A stretch of 64,000 bases of DNA, from NCBI GenBank assembly GCA_963556195.1, contig OY744525.1, positions 52,468,148 through 52,532,147 on the forward strand. Reading direction: 5' to 3'. The notes beneath the pieces are model-generated. The model saw nothing but the letters and a program-made list of their open reading frames with translations. It ran no database searches and was not told the DNA's origin. A program made the translations under genes and the position numbers. Below are positions 9,288 through 19,820 of this stretch, piece by piece (positions within the stretch are counted from its first letter, which is position 1; every line of letters begins with the position of its first letter). This DNA comes from Sepiola atlantica (lineage: Eukaryota; Mollusca; Cephalopoda; Sepiida; Sepiolidae).

Positions 9288-9402
9288 CTATCCCCCTCTC
9301 TATCTACCTATGTCTGTATCTGTCTCTTTGCTTCTCTTTCTTTCTCTCCCCCTCTCTATCTACCTATGTCTGTATCTGTCTCTTTGCTTCTCTTTCTCTC
9401 AC
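9288..9402. repeat. Tandem duplication of a ~60-base TC-rich unit
   Basis: Two almost identical copies of a unit containing CCCCCTCTCTATCTACCTAT and GTCTGTATCTGTCTCTTTGC lie back to back. This looks like recent replication slippage or unequal exchange in a pyrimidine-rich tract. Confidence 0.8.
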
Positions 9403-9784
9403 ATTATTGTTTTATAAATAATTTGACTTGTAAATGATTTTGAAAAATAAAATGATTTATTAAAATTTAAAAAAAAATGTAAGACAGACGTCAAACCGAA
9501 TATGATGATGACTATTGATTTGTACCATAATTCAAAAATCTAATAAAATTCTTTTTTGCAATCAAAGCAAATGAAAAGATAACACTGCATCTAAATGAAT
9601 AAATGTGAAAGTTGGGTCCATTTCTTACACTTACCTTTTTCAAGTTAAATAACTTTACCTGATAGCAGCACACTCATTTTTATAGATTACTTTATATATG
9701 CGATCTAAGTCGTAAGGTTAACTAATTTGCATCTTGCTTTGCAAACGGACATTTTATTAGTTAACTATTCTTTGTTGTTTTTTA
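9403..9784. other. Non-coding
   Basis: AT-rich, no gene or repeat recognised. Confidence 0.45.
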
Positions 9785-10325
9785 ATTACCTCCGTCAAGG
9801 AGGTTATGTTTTCGGTCGAGTTTGTTGGTTTTCCATTATGTTTGCTTGTTTGTGTACAGTTTAGTGTCCACATCGTTTGACCAATCATCACCAAACTTGG
9901 TCAAAATATCGGTCATGGTCGAACTTAGCCCCAATTTAAATCAGTTCTATCTCGGTCAAAGGTCATGGTCACAGAAAAAGTGAAAGTTACACTTTTGACG
10001 ATAACTTCAATTCTGTTCATCGTAGGGACTCGCTACTTAGCCCATATTGTAGCCAATTAAGTCCTGCATCTTATATGACCTTGATGTTGACAAATTCAGT
10101 GAATGTGGAAATTTTGACAGAATTTCAACTTCCGATTATTCCAAATTTGATTTATCGATCTGATACTCTTTTATAACACCATGCAAGATGTTAGCCTGAT
10201 CAGATAAATAATTTTTGAGTTATCAATATTTTCATCACATAACTTTGGGAATACTTCATACAATATGGAGAAGTAAGGCCTAGCTAAGACTTTATCCCAT
10301 CCTTACGTTGTTCTTGTTTAATGAT
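9785..10325 (+). repeat. Dispersed repeat with CCTCCGTCAAGGAGGTTATG head
   Basis: It begins with a short hairpin (CCTCC...GGAGG) followed by TTATGTTTTCGGTCGAGTTT, then CACCAAACTTGGTCAAAATA and GGTCAAAGGTCATGGTCA. I recall this arrangement as a common interspersed repeat in marine invertebrate genomes; its class is not clear to me. No coding capacity is seen, and no second copy was found in this window. Confidence 0.5.
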
Positions 10326-11138
10326 TGTTTTTATTTTGATATGTGTAAGTCATTGGCAGGGCTAAAAAGACACATTCACTCGACACATGTTCATTAAAAA
10401 AAAGTATCATACAATAAGTTTCAGCCACCATCAATCTACATTGTATTCGAGTTGTTTATATATCACGACATTCTGGAACGTCAGAGCAACACAAACATCT
10501 CTGCCCATGAAGTCCGTCAAGGGACAAATCCGATCCTGATTTATTTATTTAGTTATTACAGGGCCATTCCCCATTTGATACTGGTGACCCTATCATCTTG
10601 TTTTCCTTTTCTCTTGGGATAATGGCAAATACATCAATAAAATGTGATGATTCTCTTTTATCGATCGGTGTTCCGTGAGGAAAATGAGACGCAGAACTTA
10701 TGGAGAAATGATTCTCCATCAGAAATGCAAAGTCTTACCTATGCAAACACTAGTGTCAACCAAAAAACAGCATTGTATACAAAATAATATCTAATATGTA
10801 TGAGGAAGTTTGAAAAAGAAAATTAAAATTTCTAACATGAAATGGTTAGTATATGGAATGAGTGGATAAGCATGAGAACAAACTAGTTAAAATATTGACG
10901 CAGAAACGGGTTTAAAGTTTTCATGAGCAGCAATATTTCGATCTGTATGTCAGACCGTATTCATGGTAATAATACCATGTAAACAAATATCAACATGATT
11001 TCCTTTACTTTTGTAGCGAACGTAATATTAATGGGTAAGAATAAGATATCTCAACTGCTGATCCGGTTTCGAATCTCAGCTTGAAACACTCGACATGTCT
11101 TAAGATTTACGTTATGGCAAAACAGCTGTTTGTAGATT
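10326..11138. other. Non-coding
   Basis: No gene, RNA or recognised repeat is seen. Composition is moderately AT-rich without long homopolymers. Confidence 0.5.
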
Positions 11139-11220
11139 ACTCTCTCTCTCTTTCTCTCTCTCTCTTTCTCTCTCTCTCTTTCTCTCTCTCTCTCTTTCTC
11201 TCTCTCTCTTTCTCTCTCTT

Positions 11221-11270
<50 letters not shown>

Positions 11271-11276
11271 ACATAA
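11139..11276. repeat. (TC)n microsatellite
   Basis: About 135 bases of CTCTCTCT interrupted by TTT; apparent ORFs on both strands (Ser-Leu or Arg-Glu repeats) are artefacts of the dinucleotide repeat. Confidence 0.95.
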
Positions 11277-12077
11277 TTCAATGCATTAGTCTTAATGAAA
11301 GACTATCCTACCCAATCCGTCTTTGGTTTAGAAACAAAAAAACAGAACAATATAAGATTCTAATCTGAACTATATTAGTTGTGCACAGAAAACCTTGTAT
11401 AAGACATGAAGAATGTGGTCACACACTAAACAATCTCACACAACAATGCCTTCTGACTATTATATAACTTTACAACTGTATGAAATATCTGTGAATGGTA
11501 ATTTTCAAACTGAACTTAATTCTGGCAAACTAATGACATGTCAGAATTTATAACTTGTTTCAAAAATGTTTGTGTTTTTAAACAAATATAAAGTATCTGT
11601 GAACATGGCCCATTCATCATTCTCAATAAGTTGGTCTGCCATGCTTACGTTTGAAATAGCATTTTTATTGTTAAATGTTTTATTTTTAGATGAGTCCACT
11701 TATTTCTATACAATGCTCTGTCTGGACAGTCGATCCATTCATTGGATGGTCTGTCTGTCTGTCATGCATACGTTTTAAGTAGCATTGTTGTATAACTTTT
11801 TTTTTCTTAGGGATTTTCTCTTTGTGTAAGGTCGTTTTTCTTTTTTGCTATATCGCCTGGTTGTCTTGTGGCTTTTCAAGGTTTGAAGATTTCTCGATGC
11901 TATGGCCTAAAATAATGAAGATTTCTTTCTGTTGGACCAAACACATCCAGTCGTCATTAATTACAATTAATTGACACAGACGATTATGATACAAATATCT
12001 GGGTCATTATTTATTTGTTCTTCGTTATATCACGGGGGAGGGGGGGGTATGACTGACTGACTGACTGACTGCTTATA
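11277..12077. other. Non-coding with a diverged internal duplication
   Basis: The segments near 11628-11675 and 11740-11790 share TCTGCCATGCTTACGTTTGA / TCTGTCATGCATACGTTTTA followed by AGTAGCATT, suggesting a diverged tandem duplication of ~110 bases. A G-rich run lies near 12032-12048 and a (GACT)n run near 12050-12072. No gene is seen. Confidence 0.4.
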
Positions 12078-12686
12078 ATCTATATAAGTGGTCACCAACT
12101 GGTGGTTCACAATTTTTGATGGTCCACAAAGAAATTGGGACATTATTTCAATTTTTATGAAACAATTTAAGAAAGAAAACCTTATCGATGAAGCAATTTA
12201 AAAGAAAGCCTTATGGATCTATCTTGCGATGACAGACTCAAAGTTAAATTCCAGTTATTTTTATAGAGGTCTTAATTTTGGCTCCCTATAAACAATGAAT
12301 ATCCATCACCCTATGAAAAAGCAATGAAAATTTTGATTCAATTTTCAACAACATACTTGTGCGGAAAGACAATTTTCATCTGTCACAGCAATTAAAACTC
12401 TGTACCATTCCTGATTTGAAATAAACACTGCTCTCTGTCTTGCAGTGACGTCATTGGAGCCCCAAATCCACAAATTGATTTCAAACAAACAGGAACAAAT
12501 ATCAAAACGCTAAAAACGTGTAATACTTGAATAAACTTCAACTTTTCAATTTTTTTTAGTTTAGATAATTACAAGGTTTTTCCATTATTATATAAATCTA
12601 TTTAGCTAAATTCATATTAGTGGTCCACCAAATTATACGTCTAGTGGTCCATGAAGTTCAAAAGGTTGGAGACCACTGATCTATAT
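12078..12686 (+). mobile_element. hAT element with 8-bp TSD and decayed transposase end
   Basis: The ends read AGTGGTCACCAACTGGTGG on the left and, inward from the right, CAGTGGTCTCCAACCTTTTG: typical hAT-type TIRs. The 8 bases ATCTATAT occur directly outside both ends (12078-12085 and 12679-12686), the duplication length expected of hAT elements. Between them (12330-12530) the plus strand retains, across frameshifts, STTYLC, then FSSVTAIKTLYHS, then EINTALCLAVTSLEPQIHKL. These resemble the C-terminal end of hAT transposases. At 593 bp it is an internally deleted, dead copy. Confidence 0.85.
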
Positions 12687-13029
12687 CACTACATCTTTAA
12701 AACAGGTCTTCCTTACTTGCTTCCAAATTGGAATTGACTGTAGAACGTCACTCAACTTAGTAGTTGATGACGTTTCATGACTTGCATGTTCCCTACTTCT
12801 GTCTTTCTGTTCCCAAATCTCATGTATTGAACTCCCCAACTTCCTCTGGCTACATCCTTAAATGGACTCAAGATCATCCAGTATACAACAGCATTTTCAC
12901 AGATTGAATGTATGCATTCTTATTTCCTCTCAGCTGACTATACAGCATGTTTCAAAGCGTTAGATGAAATATGTTGTTAAATATGATTAGAATTTGGAAC
13001 TTTTCTGGTTATCAAAATCAGACTGGCAG

Positions 13030-13320
13030 AGTCTCGGCCATTTTTGAGGATGGCTTGTTCTCTGTCGGTCTGAGGTATGGTCCTGTGCAGTTCTAGGAGG
13101 TCCATCCTCCCCTCCCCAGGATTTGCCTTCTCTACGTTTGAGCAGGTGTTAGTTTATTGCTAATCACCTGAGGTGTCCCTACCGGGGAACGAAGACGGGG
13201 CTGCCCATGCAATTTTTGTTTGGCCAAAGTGCTCTTCCTCTAGGGCATTGGTTTCAAATCCCACTTTCCCAACCTTGTCACATCTTCCCGCCATGAGAGG
13301 GAGATAAACAAACTCTCTGG
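13030..13320 (+). repeat. U2-SINE family body
   Basis: It shares with the 3924 copy TGGTCCTGTGCAGTTCTAGG, CCATCCTCCCCTCCCCAGGA, AGTTTATTGCTAATCACCTG, AGGTGTCCCTACCGGGGAAC, GACGGGGCTGCCCATGCAAT and a tail ending in CACATCTTCCCGCC. The U2 head is not recognisable; the first bases (TCTCGGCCATTTTTG) may be a remnant. An 85-codon minus-strand frame here is only the antisense of the SINE. Confidence 0.8.
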
Positions 13321-13885
13321 TTTTCCTGTTGATAAGGGATAAACCGACAGTTTCAAACAGATCAACAACTTGCATCTGTATTTCTCTTAAGTAGTCAATT
13401 ATTAGGCATTTTACCAAGCAAGTAAATAAGACCTCTCACATTTTATAGGCCGACAAAAAGACCACCATCATCACAACTTAGTAATGATATTTACATTTTG
13501 TTCATTAAAATATTGAAAATTCACACAGCTTTGAAATGCATGTCTGTCCTCTTTAAAATGAAAATGCTATCAATAACATACTGTATATCTAAATTATTAT
13601 TAATGAAAGAAGATCTTTTAGGCAAGAGTGGGACCTTTTAAAATCTAGTTTTGAGACTATCGACTTCACGGCCCTGGTCATTATATTGAAAATGCGATTT
13701 TTTTAAAACTAAATATCGAGATGACATCTACACAAATATGACAAGTATTTTAAATTCGGGGATTTGGCCATGTCCGGAACACAGTTGTTCATTTTTTTTT
13801 TAATTTGAGGATCTGAATGAAATTTTGGATCAACTTTTTATTTTATCTAGGAAAATTTCGTTCAGATAGAAGGTTCTTAAGTTCA

Positions 13886-14475
13886 AACAGATGCACCTGA
13901 AGAAGGTTGGAACTTACATCGGCTGAAACGTTGTGAATATAACAAACTAGTATAGTAGTACAAGTTATACAAATAGGGGTGGGATGTAATGGGTGAAAAT
14001 TTCAGATTCATGCAAGTAGTATTTTTTTGTGTTCATTTATTCATAAATAACACTAAACAATCAAACATTTGGAAAATTTTGCAAAATTCAGAAGGTGCAG
14101 GCCATTAGTTTTTGGCTATTTTACATTCATGAAAACCCTTTCACAGCCTGAAAATGGTCCTAAATTAAAGTACTATATCAGATTTAACCATCTATATCCA
14201 TTCATACCTTTTGAGGATGTTTTAGGACCTGCAATGTCGCATGAAACTACCTTTTCACTGAAAAATGATGGATTTTGAGTCCCGTGGAGCCCTAACGGCT
14301 ATTTTTGGCCTGCACCTTCTGAATTTTGCAAAATTTTCAAAATGTTTGATTGTTTAGTGTTATTGATGTATAAATGAACACAAAAAAATACTACTCGCAT
14401 GAATCTGAAATTTTCACCCATTACGTCCCACCCCTAATACAAATTATCAATCATCATCTCAAAAATTCAAAAACG
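13886..14475 (+). repeat. CTGAAGAAGG/GAAACGTT repeat split by a MITE
   Basis: Positions 13886-13973 match the right arm of the palindromic repeat: AGATGCACCTGAAGAAGGTT, then CATCGGCTGAAACGTTGTGA, then AGTAGTACAAGTTATACAAA. After the inserted MITE the sequence resumes at 14437 with ATACAAATTATCAATCATCA, which continues the alignment with 57035-57060. The repeat is therefore older than the insertion. Confidence 0.65.
13967..14443. mobile_element. hAT-like MITE with ~130-bp arms and 7-bp duplication
   Basis: The 463-bp element 13974-14436 starts TAGGGGTGGGATGTAATGGG and ends with its reverse complement. Arms of about 130 bases each (13974-14105 and 14305-14436) differ at only a few positions. 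ATACAAA is found immediately outside both ends (13967-13973, 14437-14443). A TAGGGGTGGG-type terminus is typical of hAT elements, whose duplication is normally 8 bp, so one base may have mutated. The centre (14106-14300) contains GTCCCGTGGAGCCC and no transposase. Confidence 0.85.
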
Positions 14476-14479
14476 TTTA

Positions 14480-15064
14480 TTATGGTTTTGTTTTAAATTT
14501 TTTTTGTTTTTTTGCACTAAATCTTGATTTTCATTTTTACACGAAATGTATCAAATTGAAGAATTTTGCTACACATCAACAAATTGTTGCAGCCCTAATG
14601 TGTGTGTGTGTTTACTTTCCAATCTTTATAATAATACACTAAGATATGTTTTGTTCTTATGTACGTTATCACCTTCCTCACCCATTTATTTTAATGAGAT
14701 TATCCTATTGCCGAAGATGAAATGCAATGAAAAAAACGCAATTTGTTAAGTTAAAAGTTTTGACTTTACCCATTTAAAAATGATTTGTTCCAAAATCGAA
14801 TTCTGTTGTCCCATTTTAACTTCTTAAATCTACTATTTGCATCTTTTTACTTTAATGCCGTTTTAATACACATTTAAGTGTTAAATTATAAATAAATAAA
14901 TAAAATACAAGACATATTTGCTTTATTTATTTAAATCTTACCTGACAGTAAAAATTATTTTTATGGAAGAAGAAAGATACAATATTTTCTGTATTTTATT
15001 AAGCATTAAATACACGTATTATTTTAAGATATATATTAGGATTAACAGTAAATTATACCGGTAA
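14480..15064. other. Non-coding
   Basis: AT-rich. A (GT)n run is near 14600 and an (AAAT)n-like run near 14890. A 67-codon frame at 14546-14749 has no recognisable domain. Nothing else is seen. Confidence 0.5.
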
Positions 15065-15248
15065 ATGGGAGGTAGAAGTGGTGAAATGATTAACGATGTG
15101 GACTGGCGACCTGGATGTGCTAACTTTGAATCCAGTCGGTTCCATAGCATCACTTTCACGTATGGATGTTGGCAACCTTCACCAGATCCCTCATTCTAAA
15201 AAAAGGAATCTGAGAAACAAATACCAACAACAAAATCAAGCCAGTCAA
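15065..15248 (+). repeat. tRNA-derived SINE, family A, interrupted by Merlin
   Basis: It opens GGGAGGTAGAAGTGGTGAAA (A-box-like), has CTTTGAATCCAGTCGG as a degraded B box, and continues ATGGATGTTGGCAACCTTCA. It matches the minus-strand copy at 8245-8372. The sequence runs into the 8-bp target duplication of the Merlin element, so the SINE (or its 3' flank) was the insertion target. Confidence 0.7.
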
Positions 15249-15763
15249 AAATGTTGGGATCTTTTTAAGAAGATCTCCACCACTTCCAAGGGAGACAACT
15301 TTTCGGCTTGCTAAATTCTTTACACATTTAATGGATGATTTTTCAGCCACTTTTGCTTAAAAAATTAACAAAATAAAAATGTATAAGGGATGTTTTTTTT
15401 ATTGAGGGGAATAAAATTGTGTTAAATCAGTTATGATTTGCACGAAAAGATCAGTTCCCCGATATCGTTGCCTCCACACGAACTCGCAGAGGTAGCTGTC
15501 AACAAGCGTGCGATGGGTGCCACATTGCCACTTATTTTGCAATTTGTATGTGTTCCAACACGACTCAATTGTCTGAGTGTGTGCCCCGGAGACAGGATTA
15601 ACAAAATTCCTTGTGTGGTTCACTGTTTGGTGCGTGTAGGCCATACCCATCATATTTTCGATGTCGGCGTGTGAAAAGGGTTAACGCGTAAAGAATTTAG
15701 CAAGCCGAAAAGTTGTCTCCCTTGGCAGTGGTGGAGGATCTTCTTAAAAAGATCCAAATGTTG
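15249..15763 (-). mobile_element. Merlin element, 499 bp, TIRs and 8-bp TSD intact
   Basis: The element occupies 15257-15755. Its TIRs (15257-15323 and 15688-15755) both read inward GGATCTTTTTAAGAAGATC, then CCAAGGGAGACAACTTTTCG, and differ by one base and one indel over ~67 bases. AAATGTTG is present directly outside each end (15249-15256, 15756-15763), the 8-bp duplication expected for Merlin. Inside, on the minus strand (15399-15653), is a transposase remnant with THQTVNHTRNFVNPVSGAHT, QTIESCWNTYK and CGTHRTLVDSYLCEFVWRQR. This matches the second half of IS1016/ISXO2-type DDE transposases, including the last acidic position in the ..IES.W motif. The N-terminal half is missing, so it is a non-autonomous deletion derivative. 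Confidence 0.9.
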
Positions 15764-15829
15764 TATGATGTTGATTTATACAAATTTATTTTTATACACA
15801 CACACTCACTCGCTATCCAGGTTTATCGT

Positions 15830-16180
15830 CTGTTCCATTGTCTGGCTGTCCTTGTGCTTAGTCTCCAGTGATCACGATTGTGCGGATTGACCGTGTCCAT
15901 TTGCCACTGTTTACGGTTTTGCCTGATGGTTTCTCACCCGGCTTTCTTTTTGCTGTCCAGTCTTAGGTCTCTGCAAGTGCTGATATACCCCTTGCTTCTT
16001 TCAACATGCCTGAACCAGCGAAGACGGTTTGCCCTTATTAGGACATCAAGTTTTGGGATGACCAATTTCTCAAGTAGAGTGGCTGACCGAATGTTCTGGA
16101 TCTTTATGTTGCAAATTCACCTTATCATTGCCCTGTCATTTCTCTGGGGTCGGGCAAGTGAGGCTTGGGTGAGGTAAATG
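15830..16180 (-). mobile_element. Non-LTR retrotransposon post-RT fragment
   Basis: Read on the minus strand, the translation contains IQNIRSATLLEKLVIPKLDV, then LIRANRLRWFRHVERS, then KQWQMDTVNPHNRDHW, ending ARQWNRR. This is the usual LINE tail (IR..TL...L.........LRW..HV.R....... D...W...). Internal stops are present. A plus-strand 99-codon frame over the same bases is the antisense artefact. Confidence 0.75.
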
Positions 16181-16199
16181 AAATTTCCATGGGGTCCGC

Positions 16200-16699
16200 T
16201 AGTTTTCTTTAAATAGTAATTGTTGCATAAATAATTTGAATAATAATCATAGAAATATTGAGCATTATATAAAAACATATCTCAGTGGAGAAAGATTTTC
16301 TTGTTTCAAATCTCGCATAAACAGATTATGAAGGGAACTTGTGTTTCTTCGAGTTTTTTTTAATTTCAATAAAAGCCTTTTTTTTAGCATTGCATCATAA
16401 AAAGGCCAGTTAAGTATTTGGGTGGGGTCTTTTATAAATAAGTGAAGGTGAGAGATGGGGGTGGTGTGAATAGAAAAGCTGGAGAGGAAAAAGGGGGTGG
16501 GGGGGTATGTAGGCCCATGGTGAGGTGTAAGTATCAAGTGCTAGAAACTGCTTCCGTTTTTTTACAACACTGAAAATTAGTCATCATGATGTAGCATTAT
16601 GTAAGAAAAACGTATGAAGTGTGAAGAATAGTGATATCAAACAAGGTGTGATTCTTTAAAAAAGATTTTTTTTACAGCTTCAGTCTTCACCTCATTTAG
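16200..16699. other. Non-coding
   Basis: No gene is recognised; a G-rich patch lies near 16491-16506. A minus-strand 90-codon frame has no domain. Confidence 0.45.
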
Positions 16700-16721
16700 T
16701 CTGCTTTTCTCTCTCTCTTTC

Positions 16722-16752
<31 letters not shown>

Positions 16753-16849
16753 CTTTCTCTTTCTTTCTCTCTCTCTATCTCTTTCTCTCTCTCTCTTTCT
16801 CTATCTCTTTCTCTCTCTCTCTTTCTCTATCTCTTTCTCTCTCTCTCTT

Positions 16850-16882
<33 letters not shown>

Positions 16883-16965
16883 TTCTTTCTCTCTCTCTCT
16901 GTCTGTCTCTCTCTCTCTTTCACTCTCTCTCTCTGTCTCTCTCTCTCTCTGTCTCTGTCTCTCTC

Positions 16966-17013
<48 letters not shown>

Positions 17014-17025
17014 GTCTTCATCTGC

Positions 17026-17078
<53 letters not shown>
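16700..17078. repeat. (TC)n tract followed by (TA)n
   Basis: About 310 bases of TC/TTTC repeats (16700-17012), then a short (GT)n and about 43 bases of (TA)n (17035-17077). Ser-Leu, Arg-Glu and Tyr-Ile frames across it are artefacts. Confidence 0.95.
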
Positions 17079-17079
<1 letters not shown>

Positions 17080-17215
17080 CACGAAAATCAGCCTTCCAAA
17101 ATCGAAACTGAGCTGAATCAAGACGGCAGACTTTGCACACCCACACACACAAAGGGCTCGGTATTCTTTCAAATAGAGCTTTATAACAATAATAATGGAA
17201 AATATGGCTCGTTTT
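17079..17215 (+). repeat. Microsatellite-associated dispersed repeat
   Basis: The block AAATCGAAACTGAGCTGAAT, GGCAGACTTTGCACACCCAC, CGGTATTCTTTCAAATAGAG, CTTTATAACAATAATAAT is matched with drift at 48860-48990 (CGAAACTGAACCAAAGCAAG, AAGCAGACTGTTG, GATATCCATTTGAATAAAGT, TTATATAATAATAT). Both copies lie next to CA/TG or TA microsatellites. Class unknown. Confidence 0.55.
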
Positions 17216-18759
17216 AACACTTACTGTAGTTTCATGGATCATTTAACACTCAAAAGCTTGTTTAAACCTGTGGTCGGACGTGAAGATTTTCCTTAAGATT
17301 TATACTGTTTTCATCATTGCCATGCATTGTATCATCACAATCTTCTCTATGATTTCAATTTCTCCTAGTCTTTTTTCCAGGTTTAAAAAAAAAAAAATTA
17401 TTGAAATCGCTCCAGACAAGGTGTGAAGCCACTTGATGTAAGGAGCTAACAAGAACGAAAGATGATTATCGCAAAAACAGGAGATTATTATTATAACACC
17501 AAAGTAGTCTTTTTTGTCCTCTTTTTTTTTGTGTGGATTTTTAAAAACTTAGTTTTAATAAAATAAAAAAATAAATCAATTTATTACCTATGGTGGACAT
17601 TTTCCGCTGGAAAAAAAAGAAGGTAAACAAATGTATTGTGCATACGTTAATTAAGGAAAATCATTGCTAAAACTCTGGCTCTACCCCCCTCCCCCCTTCA
17701 AACAAAACCAATGAAGGGCAGCAATATTTTACATGAAAAACTATGTGACTTTCAACCATGTGTTTTCTCATTTCTTCTTCAATGGTGGATTCAAACATGA
17801 CTTGCGACTCTGGTTTAATTATTTACACAACAATTTTTTCATCTTGAAATTTTTTCATCGTGAAAGCTTCCAATGGTTTTAGGACCATGAAAAATGGACA
17901 TCGAAATGCGAGATCTTAGGATTAACGTAAAAATCATGGGAGGTGAAAATCTGAGGTTTAGATGTTTTTTCATGCAGATTTGTGTTTTTGCTAGTTTATT
18001 TTTTTTTTCAATCAAGTTTGAAAAAAATGTGTTTAAAAAAAAAAATAAAAAATAAATAAAAATCTGGATTGTTCTTAGTGCTCCTACAATTATTAGTATT
18101 ATATTGACTTTCTTTCCATTGATTCCAATTATTATTATCATTATTATTATTAAGCATTTTTAATGTTTCAGTATACAAATAAATTTAGAAATATCGCATC
18201 TTTGAGAAATGTGACATTTTTTCGGTTACAAATACCCAATTTCTGCTTGAGATTTGAATGACATTTCCATGTATAAAAAACATGTATTTATTTTGAGGTA
18301 AATATTTGATTAGTGATGCATTTTGACGTCTTAAAAATATCTTTAAAATGACTTTTTTATGATTTGTAAACTGTTGTATTAATAGAATCTGTTGAGGAAT
18401 GTCAACAATTTTTTTTAAATTTCAAATTCAGTGAACATTTTATAGCATTAGTTGTTTTGTTTAAGTATATCATGTGTCACATACGTTAATAGACATGTGA
18501 TAGGTTTGTCTATTACTGGCATTGTTGTTTTTGTTGTTGTGACAGCATTAACCCAGTGTGGATTAAGTAAACTCCATGTGTTGCATTGACCACGTCTTGT
18601 ATTGTTTTGCTCTAAGCTTGATGCTTGTCAGTTCTTGCAATGTCCAGCAATGCACAATTCCAGCTACGAATGTAGTAAAAAGATGAGTCGGACGTGAACT
18701 CCAAATACAACTTTACAGTGGATAATCATATCAGCTCACCACTTTGACATTTTCTCCAG
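17216..18759. other. Non-coding
   Basis: AT-rich. A C-rich run is near 17680 and poly-A/T runs near 17390 and 18030. A 100-codon minus-strand frame at 17839-18141 is hydrophobic and low-complexity without a domain. No gene or repeat family is recognised; 18560-18760 may be the decayed 3' flank of the RT relic that follows. Confidence 0.45.
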
Positions 18760-19300
18760 CTATGAAGTGGGGATTGGTTAGATTCCCTTTTGATCACTTC
18801 TGATCCGGTGCATCATAGTATGTCCGAACCAGCAGAACCTTGAGCATAGCAGCACAGGCCAAATTTGTTCAAATTTGGATCACCGATGCAGTTATCGTTG
18901 AAAATATAGTCACACTTCTAAGATACAGTAGAAGCAGACATTGTCGAAAACCTCGAGATTCCATAGATTGATAAGATGCATGGACTTTGAATGAAACCAG
19001 AGATCTCTTTGCAACCAGAAGAAGGTTGAACGGAAATTTCATCTTTGCTTTGACCATTAGAAATGAAATTAGAACAGAAATACTTGAACTCTGGGACTTC
19101 CTCCAGTATTTCGTCATCGAGGGTGATCAGTAACACTTGTTGGTTTTGGTTTTAGAGGCATTTTTCCTCATTTCAAGTTCCTGCACATTGAAATTGATAG
19201 TGTCAAGTGCTGCCTGAATCTCCGTAACTTTCACTAAGGATGGTGGTAATGTCGTCAGCATAGTCAAGGTTTGCTAAATTGAAGTTCTGACCTGATTTTG
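18760..19300 (-). mobile_element. RTE-like LINE reverse transcriptase fragment
   Basis: Minus-strand reading gives NLANLDYADDITTILSESYG, with the catalytic YADD at 19251-19262. It continues in another frame with LITLDDEILEEVPEFKYFCS and NFISNGQSKDEISV. The YADD plus ...EEV.EFKYLGS.....G....EI order is typical of RTE/BovB-like RT palm and thumb. A possible FCWFGHTMMHRIRSD tail lies near 18790-18850. Stops and frameshifts show it is dead. Confidence 0.8.
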
Positions 19301-19419
19301 ACTTTATTACTGATAGTTTTATGTCACTATGTGGTGGGAACTCTAAGGTGTTTGTTGAAAAAACACATAAATTTAAGGTCCTGGGTTTGACTAAGTACAT
19401 CTGATAATGATACCTTAAG

Positions 19420-19820
19420 TTGGGAGCTTTATTGAGTGTGGAGTCACCCCCTACTATTACTTCAAGGTCCACTATGACCCTAAGTGGTAGTACCATTTTA
19501 GGGTCCAATCTATGGGTTAAAGATAATTTGTTTCAGACAGAAGACTAAACTGTCTCAGAGTTGGCCACTCCCTACCCACCTCACCATGCTGAAATCCATC
19601 TTTCCCAGTTCTTTCTTTTTTTCTCTGCTTTACTCTATTTCTCAAACCTATCAACTATGTAAGCTCCCTCTAACCCCAACTGTCCTAAGTATAATGCAAA
19701 ACTGCATTCAATAGTGAGGCCCCAATTTGGGCAATGGAGGGGGGTAGAGCCATTTCATAATTGCCATTGTTCTTAGGTTCACTCTTATCTGGAATCAAAG
19801 TAACTGTCAGGATCCCATTT
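19420..19820 (-). repeat. Two-unit dispersed repeat (copy 2)
   Basis: On the minus strand it shows GATCCTGACAGTTACTTTGA, CAAATTGGGGCCTCACTATT, GAATGCAGTTTT, GGGAAAGATGGATTTCAGCA and GGACCCTAAAATGGTACTAC, GACTCCACACT. That is the same order as 2050-2535 on the plus strand. The matching order of units and spacer shows that the ~480-bp arrangement itself is the repeat. Confidence 0.6.

Noticed and set aside
11051..11368. Arg-Glu-rich and Ser-Leu-rich proteins
   Set aside because: Both are translations of the (TC)n/(GA)n microsatellite.
14069..14278. 69-codon ORF inside the hAT-like MITE
   Set aside because: It crosses an arm and the loop of a hairpin element, with no homology seen to any transposase.
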